Assembly: GCA_030827595.1 (NCBI GenBank)
Contig: JAURED010000001.1
Span: 93,161 to 126,878, forward strand
Direction of reading: 5' to 3'
DNA from: Burkholderiales bacterium
Lineage (GTDB): Bacteria > Pseudomonadota > Gammaproteobacteria > Burkholderiales > Methylophilaceae
DNA length: 33,718 nt
In this document: one piece after another, positions 9,458-17,614 of the stretch
How the letters are laid out: each line of letters starts with the position of its first letter
How positions within the stretch are numbered: position 1 is the first letter of the stretch
Notes under the pieces: generated by a model
The model's database searches: none
What the model was told of the DNA's origin: nothing
What the model saw: the letters and a program-made list of their open reading frames with translations, nothing else
Translations under genes and position numbers: made by a program

Positions 9458-10373
9458 TTTTTTTCAATCACCCTCAATCGTGCACTTCTGGATCGTGGAT
9501 TTCTTTCAATCTCATAATCAGATGGAGTTGTTGAACAAATGTTAATTGCAGATGTTTCTTGATCAACGTCTTCATCTTTAATGGGTATGAATTTTGGAAT
9601 ATTATCGACTGGGGGCTTGGTTAATTGTTTGAAGTAATTTTTAATTATTCTGTCTTCCAAAGAATGAAAGGTTAGAACCACAAATCTACCCTTATTTTTT
9701 AAAGCATCAAATAATAAAGGGAGTGCTAAAGATAATTCATTCATTTCTTGATTTACTTCTATGCGTATTGCCTGAAATATTCTTGTTGCTGGATGTTTTT
9801 TTTCTCGAGAAAACGGTATAGATTTTTTGACTATTTCGGATAATTCAAATGTTGTTTCAATTTCTTTTAATGCTCTTGTTTTGCAAATATTTGCTGCAAT
9901 TCTTTTCGCAAACCGTTCTTCGCCATAGTCTTTGAAAATTTCAACTAATTGTGTTTCTTCATAATGATTGACAATATGTCTTGCATCTAAAATTTGATCT
10001 TGATTCATGCGCATATCTAAAGGCCCATCATGCATAAAACTAAACCCCCTTTCAGGATCATCAATTTGGGGTGATGAAACTCCTAGGTCCATAAATATTC
10101 CATCAAAACTTTTTTTTTTAAAGTTTTTGCATAATCAATTATCGAGGTGTGAATAGAATTAAATCTTTTATCGTTTATCATTGCAGAGTGAGTAATTGCA
10201 TCTTTATCTTTATCCAGAGCAATTAATTTTCCATCTGTTGATAATTTTTTTAATATTGCTGTCGAATGTCCACCGCGACCAAAAGTACAGTCTAAAAATT
10301 TGCCATGTTCGTTCAATACTAATTGATCAATTACTTCGACTTCCATAATTGGCAAATGTGTTAGTTCTGTCAT
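9454..10373 (-). CDS. rsmH: 16S rRNA m4C1402 methyltransferase RsmH, reading frame broken by one base
   Basis: RsmH methylates N4 of C1402 in 16S rRNA using S-adenosylmethionine. The gene appears as two overlapping frames. The first (10373 down to 10083) holds the SAM motif CTFGRGGHS and ends in an unrelated tail; the second (from about 10110 down to 9454) holds LDLGVSSPQ-like, ERGFSFMHDGPLDMRM and LTFHSLEDR motifs. The break is at a run of ten A on the coding strand (10110-10119); eleven A would restore one 306-residue protein of normal length. The span is 920 bases, one short of a multiple of three. It may be a sequencing or assembly error, a true mutation, or a site of -1 frameshifting or polymerase slippage. 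Both halves look intact and conserved, which argues against old decay. Confidence 0.88.
10110..10119 (-). other. Run of ten A (coding strand) at the rsmH frame break
   Basis: On the coding strand the run reads TTT-A10-GTTTTG. In the upstream frame it decodes Leu-Lys-Lys-Lys-Val and then reaches a stop after about eight codons. Adding one A, or a -1 shift on A AAA AAA, gives Lys-Ser-Phe-Asp-Gly-Ile-Phe-Met-Asp-Leu-Gly, which matches the RsmH family. The position of the break is therefore pinned to this run or its immediate surroundings. Confidence 0.85.
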
Positions 10374-10813
10374 AAAGAAAAACCACCCAATTCATTGATA
10401 TTCTCTAAATGCATTTCTTGTAAAGAATGGTTAATTTTTGTATCCCATTTATTTTTATCCCAAATTTCAAAGTGACTTCCTTGTCCAATAATGATTACTT
10501 GTTCTTGAATTTCTGCAAATTGCATAAGGGACTGGGAGATCAAAATTCGACCGGCTTTATCCTGCACTAATTCTTCCGCATAACCCACAAGCAATCTTTG
10601 TAGTGAGCTGATTTTTGGATCAAAACTTGATAGGGACATTAATTTTTTTTCAATGGGAATCCATTCAGAAATGTTATATAAGATTAAACATTTTTCGGGA
10701 TGTGCTGTTAGAACAAGACTAGTTGAGTTTTCGAGAAGCTTTTCCCTAAATTTTTTTGGGATTGCTAGTCGGTTTTTTTCATCCAAATTAACAATACTCG
10801 AGCCTCTAAACAT
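10370..10813 (-). CDS. mraZ: Transcriptional regulator MraZ
   Basis: MraZ is a DNA-binding repressor of the dcw cluster. The 147-residue protein has two AbrB-like repeats, each with the DxxxR signature (D11-R15 and D85-R89). It is the first gene of the cluster, with an AGGAT ribosome site six bases before the ATG, and it overlaps rsmH by ATGA. G-rich boxes upstream (10879-10903) could be its own operator. Confidence 0.95.
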   Translation of the reverse strand: MFRGSSIVNLDEKNRLAIPKKFREKLLENSTSLVLTAHPEKCLILYNISEWIPIEKKLMSLSSFDPKISSLQRLLVGYAEELVQDKAGRILISQSLMQFAEIQEQVIIIGQGSHFEIWDKNKWDTKINHSLQEMHLENINELGGFSL

Positions 10814-10878
10814 TCATTATCCTTTTGTAAAGAGGGGGCTGGTCAAATAAGTAACAACCCTTAGTTTTGTTAATTATT

Positions 10879-10903
10879 TCCCATAAATTACCACTTTTCC
10901 CCC
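10879..10903 (-). promoter_or_regulatory. Possible MraZ operator: three G-rich boxes with 10-base period
   Basis: On the minus strand, about 65-90 bases upstream of mraZ, GGGGG, TGGTA and TGGGA follow one another with exactly five bases between boxes. MraZ is known to bind TGGGN-type direct repeats with five-base spacers upstream of mraZ. Only one box is a full TGGG match, so this is a candidate. Confidence 0.35.
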
Positions 10904-10919
10904 TCATTTACACTATAGG

Positions 10920-10950
10920 CAAAAAAAAAGCGCTTTGCAAGCGCTTTTTT
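10920..10950 (-). terminator. Rho-independent terminator of rnpB
   Basis: A 12-bp stem (10924-10935 with 10939-10950) contains the self-complementary AAGCGCTT on both arms and a three-base loop. On the minus strand it is followed by a run of U. It lies just after the 3' end of the RNase P RNA and upstream of mraZ. Confidence 0.85.
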
Positions 10951-10961
10951 AATCAATTCAA

Positions 10962-11239
10962 TAAGTTAGCCTATAAGCCGGGTTCTGTATTTGTACAGTC
11001 ATTCATCTTGGTAAATGATTACTCATTTACTCTAGCGGCCTACCCGGTAATAGTGCGAGCAGCACTGTAATTACCCTATTTGGCCTTGCTCCTGGTGGAG
11101 GTTACCGCGTTTCACCGTAACTTAATACGCTCGTCTCTGTGGCCCTATTCCTCATCTCACGATGGTTGGCTGTTAACCAACACCATGCTCTATGGAGCCC
11201 GGACTTTCCTCTATAAATAGCGACTGTCCAGCTAACTCA
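10962..11239 (-). ncRNA. rnpB: RNase P RNA, bacterial type A, compact form
   Basis: This is the catalytic RNA of RNase P, which matures tRNA 5' ends. Reading the minus strand, it shows the conserved blocks GAGGAAAGTCCGGGCTCC near the 5' end, GGAGCAAGGCCAAATAGGG in the middle, and ACAGAACCCGGCTTATAG near the 3' end. The ends pair (GAGTTAGC with GCTAACTT) as helix P1, which sets the approximate limits. Length is about 278 nt, clearly shorter than the 377-nt E. coli RNA. The missing part falls between the ACAGAGA and CTCCACC segments, where P13/P14 would be expected. Confidence 0.93.
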
Positions 11240-11245
11240 ATCAGA

Positions 11246-11251
11246 ATTATA
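11246..11251 (-). promoter_or_regulatory. -10 box of rnpB, embedded in the pyrC stop codon
   Basis: A perfect TATAAT on the minus strand contains the TAA stop of pyrC and ends seven bases before the inferred rnpB 5' end. No strong -35 is visible; TTTCCT at a spacing of 18 is the best guess. Only about seven bases separate the pyrC stop from rnpB, so the promoter must overlap pyrC. Confidence 0.6.
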
Positions 11252-12284
11252 ACTCGTTTAAAATTTTCCAGGAAATTGTTTGGTCAGCCATCAATGGGAT
11301 TAGCTCATGATTTTCAATAGTGAAAGCAGCGGGAATGGTGTAGTCAGACTTTTCAAAGGTTATCATCTTGTCTGAAGGTTTTAGTCCATAAAAAGCACAG
11401 CTATTGCGAACAGCAAAATTTTCAAAATTATCGATCGCATTTTCAGCCTCAAAGTATTGTAAATAAATTTCAAGAGCGCCAATTGCCGAAAAAATTCCTG
11501 CACATCCACAGGAGCTTTCTTTTTGGCTTCTTGGATGCGGAGCACTGTCGGTACCAAGAAAAAACTTTGCATTCCCTGAAACAGCTGCATTTGCTACAGC
11601 AATCCTGTGTTCTTCTCTCTTCAATACAGGTAGACAATAGTGATGAGGCTTCAGCCCCCCAGATAAAAGATCATTTCGATTTAAAATCATATGTTGGGGG
11701 GTGATTGTTGCAGCCACATTTATTGATGATGCTTCAATGAATTGAACAGCATCTTTTGTTGAAATATGTTCAAAAATTACCTTCAATGCTGGAAACATTG
11801 AAGTAATTTTAATCAACTCATCAATAAATAACTTTTCACGATCGAATATATCAATTTCTTTATTCGCAACTTCGCCATGGATAAGTAATGGCAGTTGATA
11901 CTTTTCCATTAATTCAAAAATTTTATAGCATGCTTTAAGATCGCTAACTCCTTTTTCAGAATTTGTGGTCACCCCTGCAGGATACAACTTAGCCCCAATG
12001 ATTCGCATATCTTGTGCAGATAGTTGAATATCTTCTTCCGTTAATGTCTCAGTCAAATATAAGGTAACAAGAGGTTCAAAATGTTTAAAGCGAGAAATCT
12101 TTTGAATCTGATCATAATAATTAATTGCCTTGGAATAACTAGTAATTGGATCTTTTAGGTTGGGCATCGCGACGGCATGATGAAAATTTTTAGCTGTGGC
12201 ATTCACAGCGAAATCAAGGAGGATACCCTCCCGAAAATGGATGTGCATGTCATTGGGTAATGGAATTGTTAATTTATTTGTCAT
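11247..12284 (-). CDS. pyrC: Dihydroorotase PyrC (class II)
   Basis: PyrC cyclises carbamoyl-aspartate to dihydroorotate in pyrimidine synthesis. The 345-residue protein has all metal ligands of the binuclear zinc centre: H14 and H16 (MHIHFREG), the lysine that becomes carboxylated (K99, AKLYPAG), H136 (LIHGE), H173 (FEHIS) and D246 (GTDSAPH). Length and order match the E. coli type. Its start overlaps the rsmI end by 11 bases, and its stop codon is part of the rnpB -10 box. Confidence 0.96.
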   Translation of the reverse strand: MTNKLTIPLPNDMHIHFREGILLDFAVNATAKNFHHAVAMPNLKDPITSYSKAINYYDQIQKISRFKHFEPLVTLYLTETLTEEDIQLSAQDMRIIGAKLYPAGVTTNSEKGVSDLKACYKIFELMEKYQLPLLIHGEVANKEIDIFDREKLFIDELIKITSMFPALKVIFEHISTKDAVQFIEASSINVAATITPQHMILNRNDLLSGGLKPHHYCLPVLKREEHRIAVANAAVSGNAKFFLGTDSAPHPRSQKESSCGCAGIFSAIGALEIYLQYFEAENAIDNFENFAVRNSCAFYGLKPSDKMITFEKSDYTIPAAFTIENHELIPLMADQTISWKILNEL

Positions 12285-13122
12285 TTTTATTATTTAAGCC
12301 TACTTTATATAAATCCTTTTTATTTCTTTTAAAAATTTTAGCCACAATATTAGCTGCTTTTTTCAACGGTAATTCTTCACTAAGCATGCCTAACATTTCA
12401 ATCTCTTGATGAGAGAACTCCTCTATATCATCTGATTTTAATGGATTAATTATAATAACAAATTCACCTTTTAAACTCTTAGTATTGTTTTTAAAAAAAT
12501 TACATAAATTTTCTGCAGAATCAGAATAATGAGTTTCATATATTTTTGTCATTTCTCGAGCCACAAATATTGGGGTTGATGGATCAATCACATCGCAAAT
12601 AGCTTCTAACAATGCAAGAACTCTGTTTGGAGATTCAAAGAGTATAGCCGGATGTTGTTCTTGTTTTATTTTTACCAAAAGCTCTTCTGTATTTTTTTTC
12701 TTATTCGGTAGAAACCCATAAAAATTGAATTTTCCATCTACAATTCCGCTTATCGCAAAAGCAGCAACTGCAGATGAGGGTCCGGGAATTGAGAATACTT
12801 CGATGCCGAGATTTCTAGCTACATTTACCAAAAAACTTCCTGGATCACTAACGCAAGGAGTCCCAGCATCGGTCAAATAAGCTATATCAGCTTTATCTGC
12901 AATTATTTTTTTTAACAGAATCTCTGATTTTTCTTTCTCATTATGCTGATGGATTGAAAGAATTTTATTTATTTTGATCCCATAGTGATTGAGTAATTTT
13001 CTTGTATGTCTGGTATCTTCACATAAAATATATTCAGTGTTTTTTAATGTTTCAATTGCTCTTAGGGTGATATCACCTAAGTTACCAATTGGTGTGGCGA
13101 TTATAAATAATTTTGATGACAT
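12274..13122 (-). CDS. rsmI: 16S rRNA 2'-O-ribose C1402 methyltransferase RsmI
   Basis: RsmI methylates the ribose of C1402 in 16S rRNA, the same nucleotide that RsmH modifies on the base. The 282-residue protein opens with ATPIGNLGDITLRA and has SDAGTP-like (TDAGTPCVSDPG) and PGPSS motifs of the tetrapyrrole methylase family. The neighbouring divergent dolP-like gene matches the rsmI-dolP neighbourhood seen in other proteobacteria. Confidence 0.95.
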   Translation of the reverse strand: MSSKLFIIATPIGNLGDITLRAIETLKNTEYILCEDTRHTRKLLNHYGIKINKILSIHQHNEKEKSEILLKKIIADKADIAYLTDAGTPCVSDPGSFLVNVARNLGIEVFSIPGPSSAVAAFAISGIVDGKFNFYGFLPNKKKNTEELLVKIKQEQHPAILFESPNRVLALLEAICDVIDPSTPIFVAREMTKIYETHYSDSAENLCNFFKNNTKSLKGEFVIIINPLKSDDIEEFSHQEIEMLGMLSEELPLKKAANIVAKIFKRNKKDLYKVGLNNKNDK

Positions 13123-13189
13123 TTTTACCCAATATTGTTTTCTCTAGTATACAATTTATATGCGATCTAAAAATAAAGTAAACCAAAAA

Positions 13190-13777
13190 ATGATCAAACA
13201 CATAATATCCTTCGCATTAATATTGTTCACCATAGCAGCATGTGCTCCTACAGGAATTGTCGCTATACCCTCCTCTATCGCGGACAGAAGAACAACTGGC
13301 GTTCAAGTTGAAGATCAAACTATAGAGTTTAAAGCGCTTTATGAGTTTCAGAAAATGAATGGGGATTTTAGTGTTAGTGCAACAAGTTATAATCAAAATG
13401 TTCTTATAACAGGTGAATCCACCTCACAGGAATTAAAAGACCAAATACAAGATGTTGTTGCAAAGATCGAGGGGGTTAAATCCATTTATAATGAAGTCCT
13501 TGTCACCAGCTCCCTTCCGCTTAAAGAAAAAGCTAAGTCTAAAACTAAAGATTATGGGATAACAACAAATATAAAAGCTCGTCTTTTTAAAGAAGAAACT
13601 AAATCAAACGTTTCTCCTGTTCATATAAAAGTAGTTACTGAAAGACAGATCGTATACTTAATGGGCCTAGTAACACAGCAAGAAGCAGATGAAGCATTGC
13701 AAATCGCAAAAACCAGTTCAGGAGTCTTGAAAGTAAAATCATTTTTTGAAATTAATAGCCAATATAAAAAGAATTGA
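13190..13777 (+). CDS. dolP: BON-domain outer membrane lipoprotein, DolP (YraP) family
   Basis: DolP-type lipoproteins bind anionic phospholipid at the outer membrane and support envelope integrity. A signal peptide of about 17 residues ends in a lipobox (TIAAC). After it come SIADRRTTGVQVEDQTIE, close to the DolP family consensus, and two BON domains (roughly residues 35-105 and 120-190). An ATG at 13160 would extend the protein by ten residues, but it sits only about five bases after a TACAAT -10-like box (13150-13155), so the ATG at 13190, giving a typical lipoprotein leader, is preferred. Neither start has a good ribosome site. Confidence 0.88.
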   Translation: MIKHIISFALILFTIAACAPTGIVAIPSSIADRRTTGVQVEDQTIEFKALYEFQKMNGDFSVSATSYNQNVLITGESTSQELKDQIQDVVAKIEGVKSIYNEVLVTSSLPLKEKAKSKTKDYGITTNIKARLFKEETKSNVSPVHIKVVTERQIVYLMGLVTQQEADEALQIAKTSSGVLKVKSFFEINSQYKKN

Positions 13778-13801
13778 TTTATTTTTCAAAAACTTTATAA
13801 T
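13774..13801 (+). promoter_or_regulatory. Promoter upstream of trxA
   Basis: TTGATT, a 16-base spacer and a perfect TATAAT. The -35 box overlaps the dolP stop codon. It predicts a transcript start near 13808, about 55 bases before trxA, and could serve trxA-rho. Confidence 0.6.
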
Positions 13802-13862
13802 CTCAAAAAAACTCCTCAAAAATTTTCCAAAATTTAATTGTTTAACCTTTTGAAATCTATTT

Positions 13863-14189
13863 ATGAATGAAAATATAATTAATGTAACTGATTCAACTTT
13901 CGATGATGAAGTTATTAAATCTGAACTACCCGTTTTGCTTGATTACTGGGCTGAATGGTGTGGCCCTTGCAAAATGATAGCCCCAATTTTAGACGATATT
14001 GCAAATGAATACATCGGTAAAATAAAAGTAGCTAAAATAAATATTGATGACAACCCAAATACACCGGCCAAGTTTGGTGTTCGTGGCATACCAACTTTGA
14101 TGATTTTTAAATCAGGCTCTATAGAAGCAACAAAAGTAGGCGCCTTATCAAAATCACAATTATCAGCCTTTATTGACTCAACAATTTAA
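13863..14189 (+). CDS. trxA: Thioredoxin 1
   Basis: This general cytoplasmic disulfide reductase has 108 residues with the active site WCGPC (C33 and C36) and the cis-proline segment RGIPTLMIF, a full single thioredoxin domain. It sits directly upstream of rho with only five bases between stop and start; trxA-rho is a common proteobacterial pair. No strong ribosome site is visible before the ATG. Confidence 0.97.
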   Translation: MNENIINVTDSTFDDEVIKSELPVLLDYWAEWCGPCKMIAPILDDIANEYIGKIKVAKINIDDNPNTPAKFGVRGIPTLMIFKSGSIEATKVGALSKSQLSAFIDSTI

Positions 14190-14194
14190 AATAT

Positions 14195-15454
14195 ATGCAA
14201 ATTTCTGATTTAAAACACTTACCGGTAGCAAACCTCATTGAATTAGCCAACGAAATTAAAGTTGATAATGCAGGAAGGATGAGAAAACAAGATTTAATCT
14301 TTGCTATTCTTAAAAGTAAAGCTAAAAGTGGTGAAACTTTATACGGTCAAGGCACATTAGAAGTTCTCCCTGATGGATTTGGATTCTTAAGAGGAGCAGA
14401 TACATCTTATTTGGCTGGGCCAGATGATATTTATGTCTCACCCTCACAAATTAGAAGGTTTAATTTACATACTGGAGATACTGTCGCGGGTGAAATCAGA
14501 ACACCAAAAGATAGTGAAAGATATTTCGCACTAGTTAAGGTTGAAAAAGTAAATGAAGAACCTCCTGAAAACACAAAAAATAAAATTTTATTCGAAAACC
14601 TAACGCCTTTATTTCCAACTGAACGCCTTAATCTGGAACGTGATATTTCAAGCGAAGAAAATATTACTGGAAGAATCATTGACATGATCTCGCCAATCGG
14701 AAAAGGACAAAGAGGTTTAATTGTTGCCAGCCCGAAAAGCGGTAAAACTGTAATGATGCAAAATATTGCTCATGCAATCTCCGCTAATCATCCAGATACC
14801 GAACTTATTGTTTTGTTGATTGATGAGAGACCGGAAGAAGTGACCGAAATGAGTCGTTCTGTTAAGGGCGAGGTGGTCGCATCTACTTTTGATGAACCGG
14901 CTACCCGACACGTGCAAGTTGCTGAAATGGTTATTGAAAAAGCCAAACGAATGGTTGAACATAAAAAAGACGTCGTTATACTTCTTGATTCAATTACCCG
15001 CTTAGCCAGAGCGTATAATACCGTTATTCCTTCATCTGGAAAAGTATTAACGGGCGGTGTAGATGCAAACGCTTTACATAAGCCTAAACGTTTTTTTGGT
15101 GCAGCTAGAAATACTGAAGAAAGTGGATCACTCACTATTCTCGCTACAGCTCTGATTGATACTGGCTCCAAAATGGATGATGTTATTTATGAGGAGTTTA
15201 AAGGTACAGGTAATATGGAAATTCATCTTGATCGAAGAATGGCAGAAAAACGACTTTACCCTGCGATTAATGTTAATAAATCTGGTACAAGACGTGAAGA
15301 ATTGCTGATTCCCCAAGAAGTTCTTCAGAAAATATGGGTTTTACGAAAATTGCTATACCCGATGGATGATATCGAAGCCATGGAATTCCTGATGGATAAA
15401 ATTAAATCAACAAAAACCAATGAGAATTTTTTTGATAGCATGCGAAGAGGTTAA
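14195..15454 (+). CDS. rho: Transcription termination factor Rho
   Basis: Rho is a hexameric RNA-dependent ATPase that ends transcription. The 419-residue protein has the N-terminal Rho helix domain, a cold-shock-like RNA-binding domain ([29 protein letters not shown]), a P-loop of the form VASPKSGKT, and the region [13 protein letters not shown] leading to the C-terminal ATPase motifs. Length matches the E. coli protein. It is likely cotranscribed with trxA. Confidence 0.98.
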   Translation: MQISDLKHLPVANLIELANEIKVDNAGRMRKQDLIFAILKSKAKSGETLYGQGTLEVLPDGFGFLRGADTSYLAGPDDIYVSPSQIRRFNLHTGDTVAGEIRTPKDSERYFALVKVEKVNEEPPENTKNKILFENLTPLFPTERLNLERDISSEENITGRIIDMISPIGKGQRGLIVASPKSGKTVMMQNIAHAISANHPDTELIVLLIDERPEEVTEMSRSVKGEVVASTFDEPATRHVQVAEMVIEKAKRMVEHKKDVVILLDSITRLARAYNTVIPSSGKVLTGGVDANALHKPKRFFGAARNTEESGSLTILATALIDTGSKMDDVIYEEFKGTGNMEIHLDRRMAEKRLYPAINVNKSGTRREELLIPQEVLQKIWVLRKLLYPMDDIEAMEFLMDKIKSTKTNENFFDSMRRG

Positions 15455-15456
15455 TG

Positions 15457-15485
15457 TTGATTTTTTATCTTATTAATAAGATAAT
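15457..15485 (+). promoter_or_regulatory. Promoter upstream of rpmE with overlapping palindrome
   Basis: TTGATT, a 17-base spacer and GATAAT precede rpmE. A perfect 20-base palindrome (15465-15484) fills the spacer and overlaps the -10 box, the position expected of a repressor site. Confidence 0.5.
15465..15484. repeat. Perfect 20-base palindrome between rho and rpmE
   Basis: The arms TTATCTTATT and AATAAGATAA are exact reverse complements with no spacer. As RNA it would be a weak hairpin with no following U run, so it is a poor terminator for rho and more like an operator. Confidence 0.7.
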
Positions 15486-15517
15486 ATGCGTCTTAAAAAA
15501 TTATTAGATTAAATATT

Positions 15518-15718
15518 ATGAAAAAGAATACACACCCTAAATACCCTGAAATTAATGTAACTTGTAGTTGCGGTAATGTGTTTACTACACAATCAACAGC
15601 AGGTAAGGACCTAAGTATTGAGGTTTGCTCACAATGTCACCCGTTTTACACTGGAAAACAAAAAATTGTAGACACGGCAGGTCGAGTTGAGAAGTTCAAA
15701 CAAAAATATGGCATGTAA
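15518..15718 (+). CDS. rpmE: 50S ribosomal protein L31, zinc-binding type
   Basis: The 66-residue protein has the four zinc-ligand cysteines C16, C18, C37 and C40 (CSC and CSQC) and the family segment HPFYTGKQ. This is the C+ form of L31, which holds zinc, as opposed to the zinc-independent paralogue. It has its own promoter and a strong terminator. Confidence 0.97.
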   Translation: MKKNTHPKYPEINVTCSCGNVFTTQSTAGKDLSIEVCSQCHPFYTGKQKIVDTAGRVEKFKQKYGM

Positions 15719-15733
15719 TTAGTCTATATGCAT

Positions 15734-15761
15734 AAAAGGCAGCAGAGCTGCCTTTTTTTTT
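15734..15761 (+). terminator. Terminator after rpmE
   Basis: The stem AAAAGGCAGC / GCTGCCTTTT has a three-base loop AGA and runs into nine T. It is a textbook intrinsic terminator 16 bases after the rpmE stop. Confidence 0.92.
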
Positions 15762-15774
15762 GTATATTAATCAT

Positions 15775-17397
15775 ATGAAATACTTTTTAGATCATGACTG
15801 GCAAGGCAATATGCAAACCCCCAAAAAAAAAGTTGGGGAAAAATCAAAAATAAATTTTTTGATTATATTTGCCTCAATCTACATTATTTTTGGCTTATTT
15901 GATCACAGTCCATGGCGGCCACTCGAGACAGACTCTTTTAGCATTTTTGCAGATATTTTTTTTAATAAAAATATTATTTCTGCTAATCTTGCTAGCAATG
16001 AGGGATTTGGTCATGCTCATTTATATGAAGTTTTAGGTGCAATATTTAGCAAAATATTTTTTTTCCTTGAGCCTCACAATGCTGCACGCTTAAGTAATAT
16101 TATTTGGATCTCCATTGCAATGCTCAGCATAGGATTAACCAATAGAGAATTAAGGGGTTTTGGTTACGGCAGACAAAGTAATATTATTTTTTTATCATCC
16201 GTTGGTTTATTTATTGCTCTTCATTCATTTAATTATGAAATAGCTATTCTAACCGCCTCTGCACTCAGCTTGTATGCTTTTTCATTATCCCAAAGACGGC
16301 CTTTTAGGGCATCCATTCTCCTTGGTTCAGCCCTCACCATTGGTATTTTTACAAAAGGCTTATTCTTTTACCTTCCAATACTCGGAGTAACCCTTTCATT
16401 AGCCCTCTTACCAAATTGGAATACTAAAAGACTCTTTATTTTTTCATCCATTGGGTACTTGTGTAGTGTCATAACTTTATCTATTTGGTTATTTTTATTA
16501 TCTTCACATGCTCCTGAGAGTATGAATCAATATCTCAATCAAAGCTTTACCCCCCTTACTCAAAATCTTAAGTATTACTTAGTTAATTTATTATGGTTTG
16601 CTTGGCCTGCTATTCCATTGTTTTTTTGGACACTTTTTAAAGAAATTGATACTTTTTTTAAATTCAAAAGAACCAATCTACCCATCATTTTTATTTTTTG
16701 GTTTTTAATCCTGTTAATTTCAGAATCTTCAATCAATCAAACTAAGTTAATGATTCTATTACCTGCTATTTCAATTTTGGCGAGCAGCTCAATTGATTCA
16801 CTCCAAAGAGGGGCATCAGGCGCTTTAAATTGGTTTGGTATTCTTATTTTTTCATCTATTACGTTGGTATTATGGATCGGTTGGTTTGCATTTCATGTGG
16901 GCATCCCATTTAAGCTTCATGAGAGGATGCTTTATTTATCAGGTAACCTGATTCCTGAATTTAATCTAATCACTTTTTTATTAGCTTTAACATTTCTTAG
17001 TTTATGGATTTTTTCTTTATTAAAAAATAAACTTACGAATCGATCAACAGTTACAAACTGGGCTCTTGGTATTACTTTAGTCTGGGTCACCATTACCTTA
17101 CTTTGGTTTCCTATGATCGAAAATAGAAAAAACTATGGTCAGGTATATCAATCTATCGAAGAATTAAATATTTCAAAAAATGAGTGTCTCAATTCAAATG
17201 ATTTAAACGCAAGCCATATCGATCTTATCTTTTATTACACACAGCTCATTATAAAAAATCAGAGTTATAGTTGTCCCTATACAATAGGTTATTCTAATTT
17301 AGCTAGAGGTTCAGAATTGGTAAAGGGTAAAAAAAATATTCTTTGGACAGGAAAAATGCCAAACGATCGAAAGTCATTTTACATTATTAAAAATTAA
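15775..17397 (+). CDS. Membrane glycosyltransferase, PMT/ArnT-like (GT-C fold)
   Basis: The protein of about 540 residues has ten or more hydrophobic helices and a soluble C-terminal part. The first periplasmic loop reads DHSPWRPLETDSFS, matching the acidic catalytic loop of dolichyl-phosphate-mannose/ArnT-like enzymes, which move a sugar from a polyprenyl phosphate to lipid A, protein or another acceptor. Donor and acceptor cannot be told from sequence. The start is uncertain: ATG at 15775 has no ribosome site, whereas ATG at 15811 has AAGG a few bases upstream. The gene stands alone, right after a strong terminator, and its end overlaps the convergent fdsD by four bases. Confidence 0.75.
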   Translation: MKYFLDHDWQGNMQTPKKKVGEKSKINFLIIFASIYIIFGLFDHSPWRPLETDSFSIFADIFFNKNIISANLASNEGFGHAHLYEVLGAIFSKIFFFLEPHNAARLSNIIWISIAMLSIGLTNRELRGFGYGRQSNIIFLSSVGLFIALHSFNYEIAILTASALSLYAFSLSQRRPFRASILLGSALTIGIFTKGLFFYLPILGVTLSLALLPNWNTKRLFIFSSIGYLCSVITLSIWLFLLSSHAPESMNQYLNQSFTPLTQNLKYYLVNLLWFAWPAIPLFFWTLFKEIDTFFKFKRTNLPIIFIFWFLILLISESSINQTKLMILLPAISILASSSIDSLQRGASGALNWFGILIFSSITLVLWIGWFAFHVGIPFKLHERMLYLSGNLIPEFNLITFLLALTFLSLWIFSLLKNKLTNRSTVTNWALGITLVWVTITLLWFPMIENRKNYGQVYQSIEELNISKNECLNSNDLNASHIDLIFYYTQLIIKNQSYSCPYTIGYSNLARGSELVKGKKNILWTGKMPNDRKSFYIIKN

Positions 17398-17603
17398 AGA
17401 AGCTTAGACGCATCTTTAACCAAAGGATCAATGTCAGCAATTTTATCCTCTTTGATAATTTGTTTAAGCAAATTTCTCATTTTAGGTGCCCAAAATTTTT
17501 GAATATGATTTGCAACGCCATCAATGGCTTCTTTTTTATCTGGGTAAGCCTCAAAAAAACTTGCAATTTGATTGGCCATTTTTATTAATTGCTGATGTTC
17601 CAT
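17394..17603 (-). CDS. fdsD: Formate dehydrogenase delta subunit FdsD
   Basis: This 69-residue protein begins MEHQQLIKMANQIASFF and contains IANH-like and KFWAPKMR segments, the hallmark of the small FdsD family. FdsD is needed for assembly or stability of NAD-dependent molybdenum formate dehydrogenases. The frame is open further upstream to 17804, but that region overlaps fdhD and has no resemblance to FdsD, so the ATG at 17603, eleven bases after the fdhD stop, is used. It is the last gene of the fds operon. Confidence 0.88.
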   Translation of the reverse strand: MEHQQLIKMANQIASFFEAYPDKKEAIDGVANHIQKFWAPKMRNLLKQIIKEDKIADIDPLVKDASKLL

Positions 17604-17614
17604 GGGTTGGTATT

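Noticed and set aside
10083-10092. Two separate genes in place of rsmH
   Set aside because: The two frames are the N- and C-terminal parts of one methyltransferase and join exactly at the A run; the upstream frame ends in a tail foreign to the family.
10867-11070. Plus-strand open frame over the rnpB terminator and 3' end
   Set aside because: It runs through conserved RNase P RNA sequence on the other strand and has no protein features.
14717-15171. Several minus-strand open frames within rho
   Set aside because: They are shadows of a highly conserved gene, with no ribosome sites and no recognisable motifs.
15465-15484. Palindrome as a terminator of rho
   Set aside because: The hairpin is A/T only apart from one pair and is not followed by a U run; it fits an operator better.
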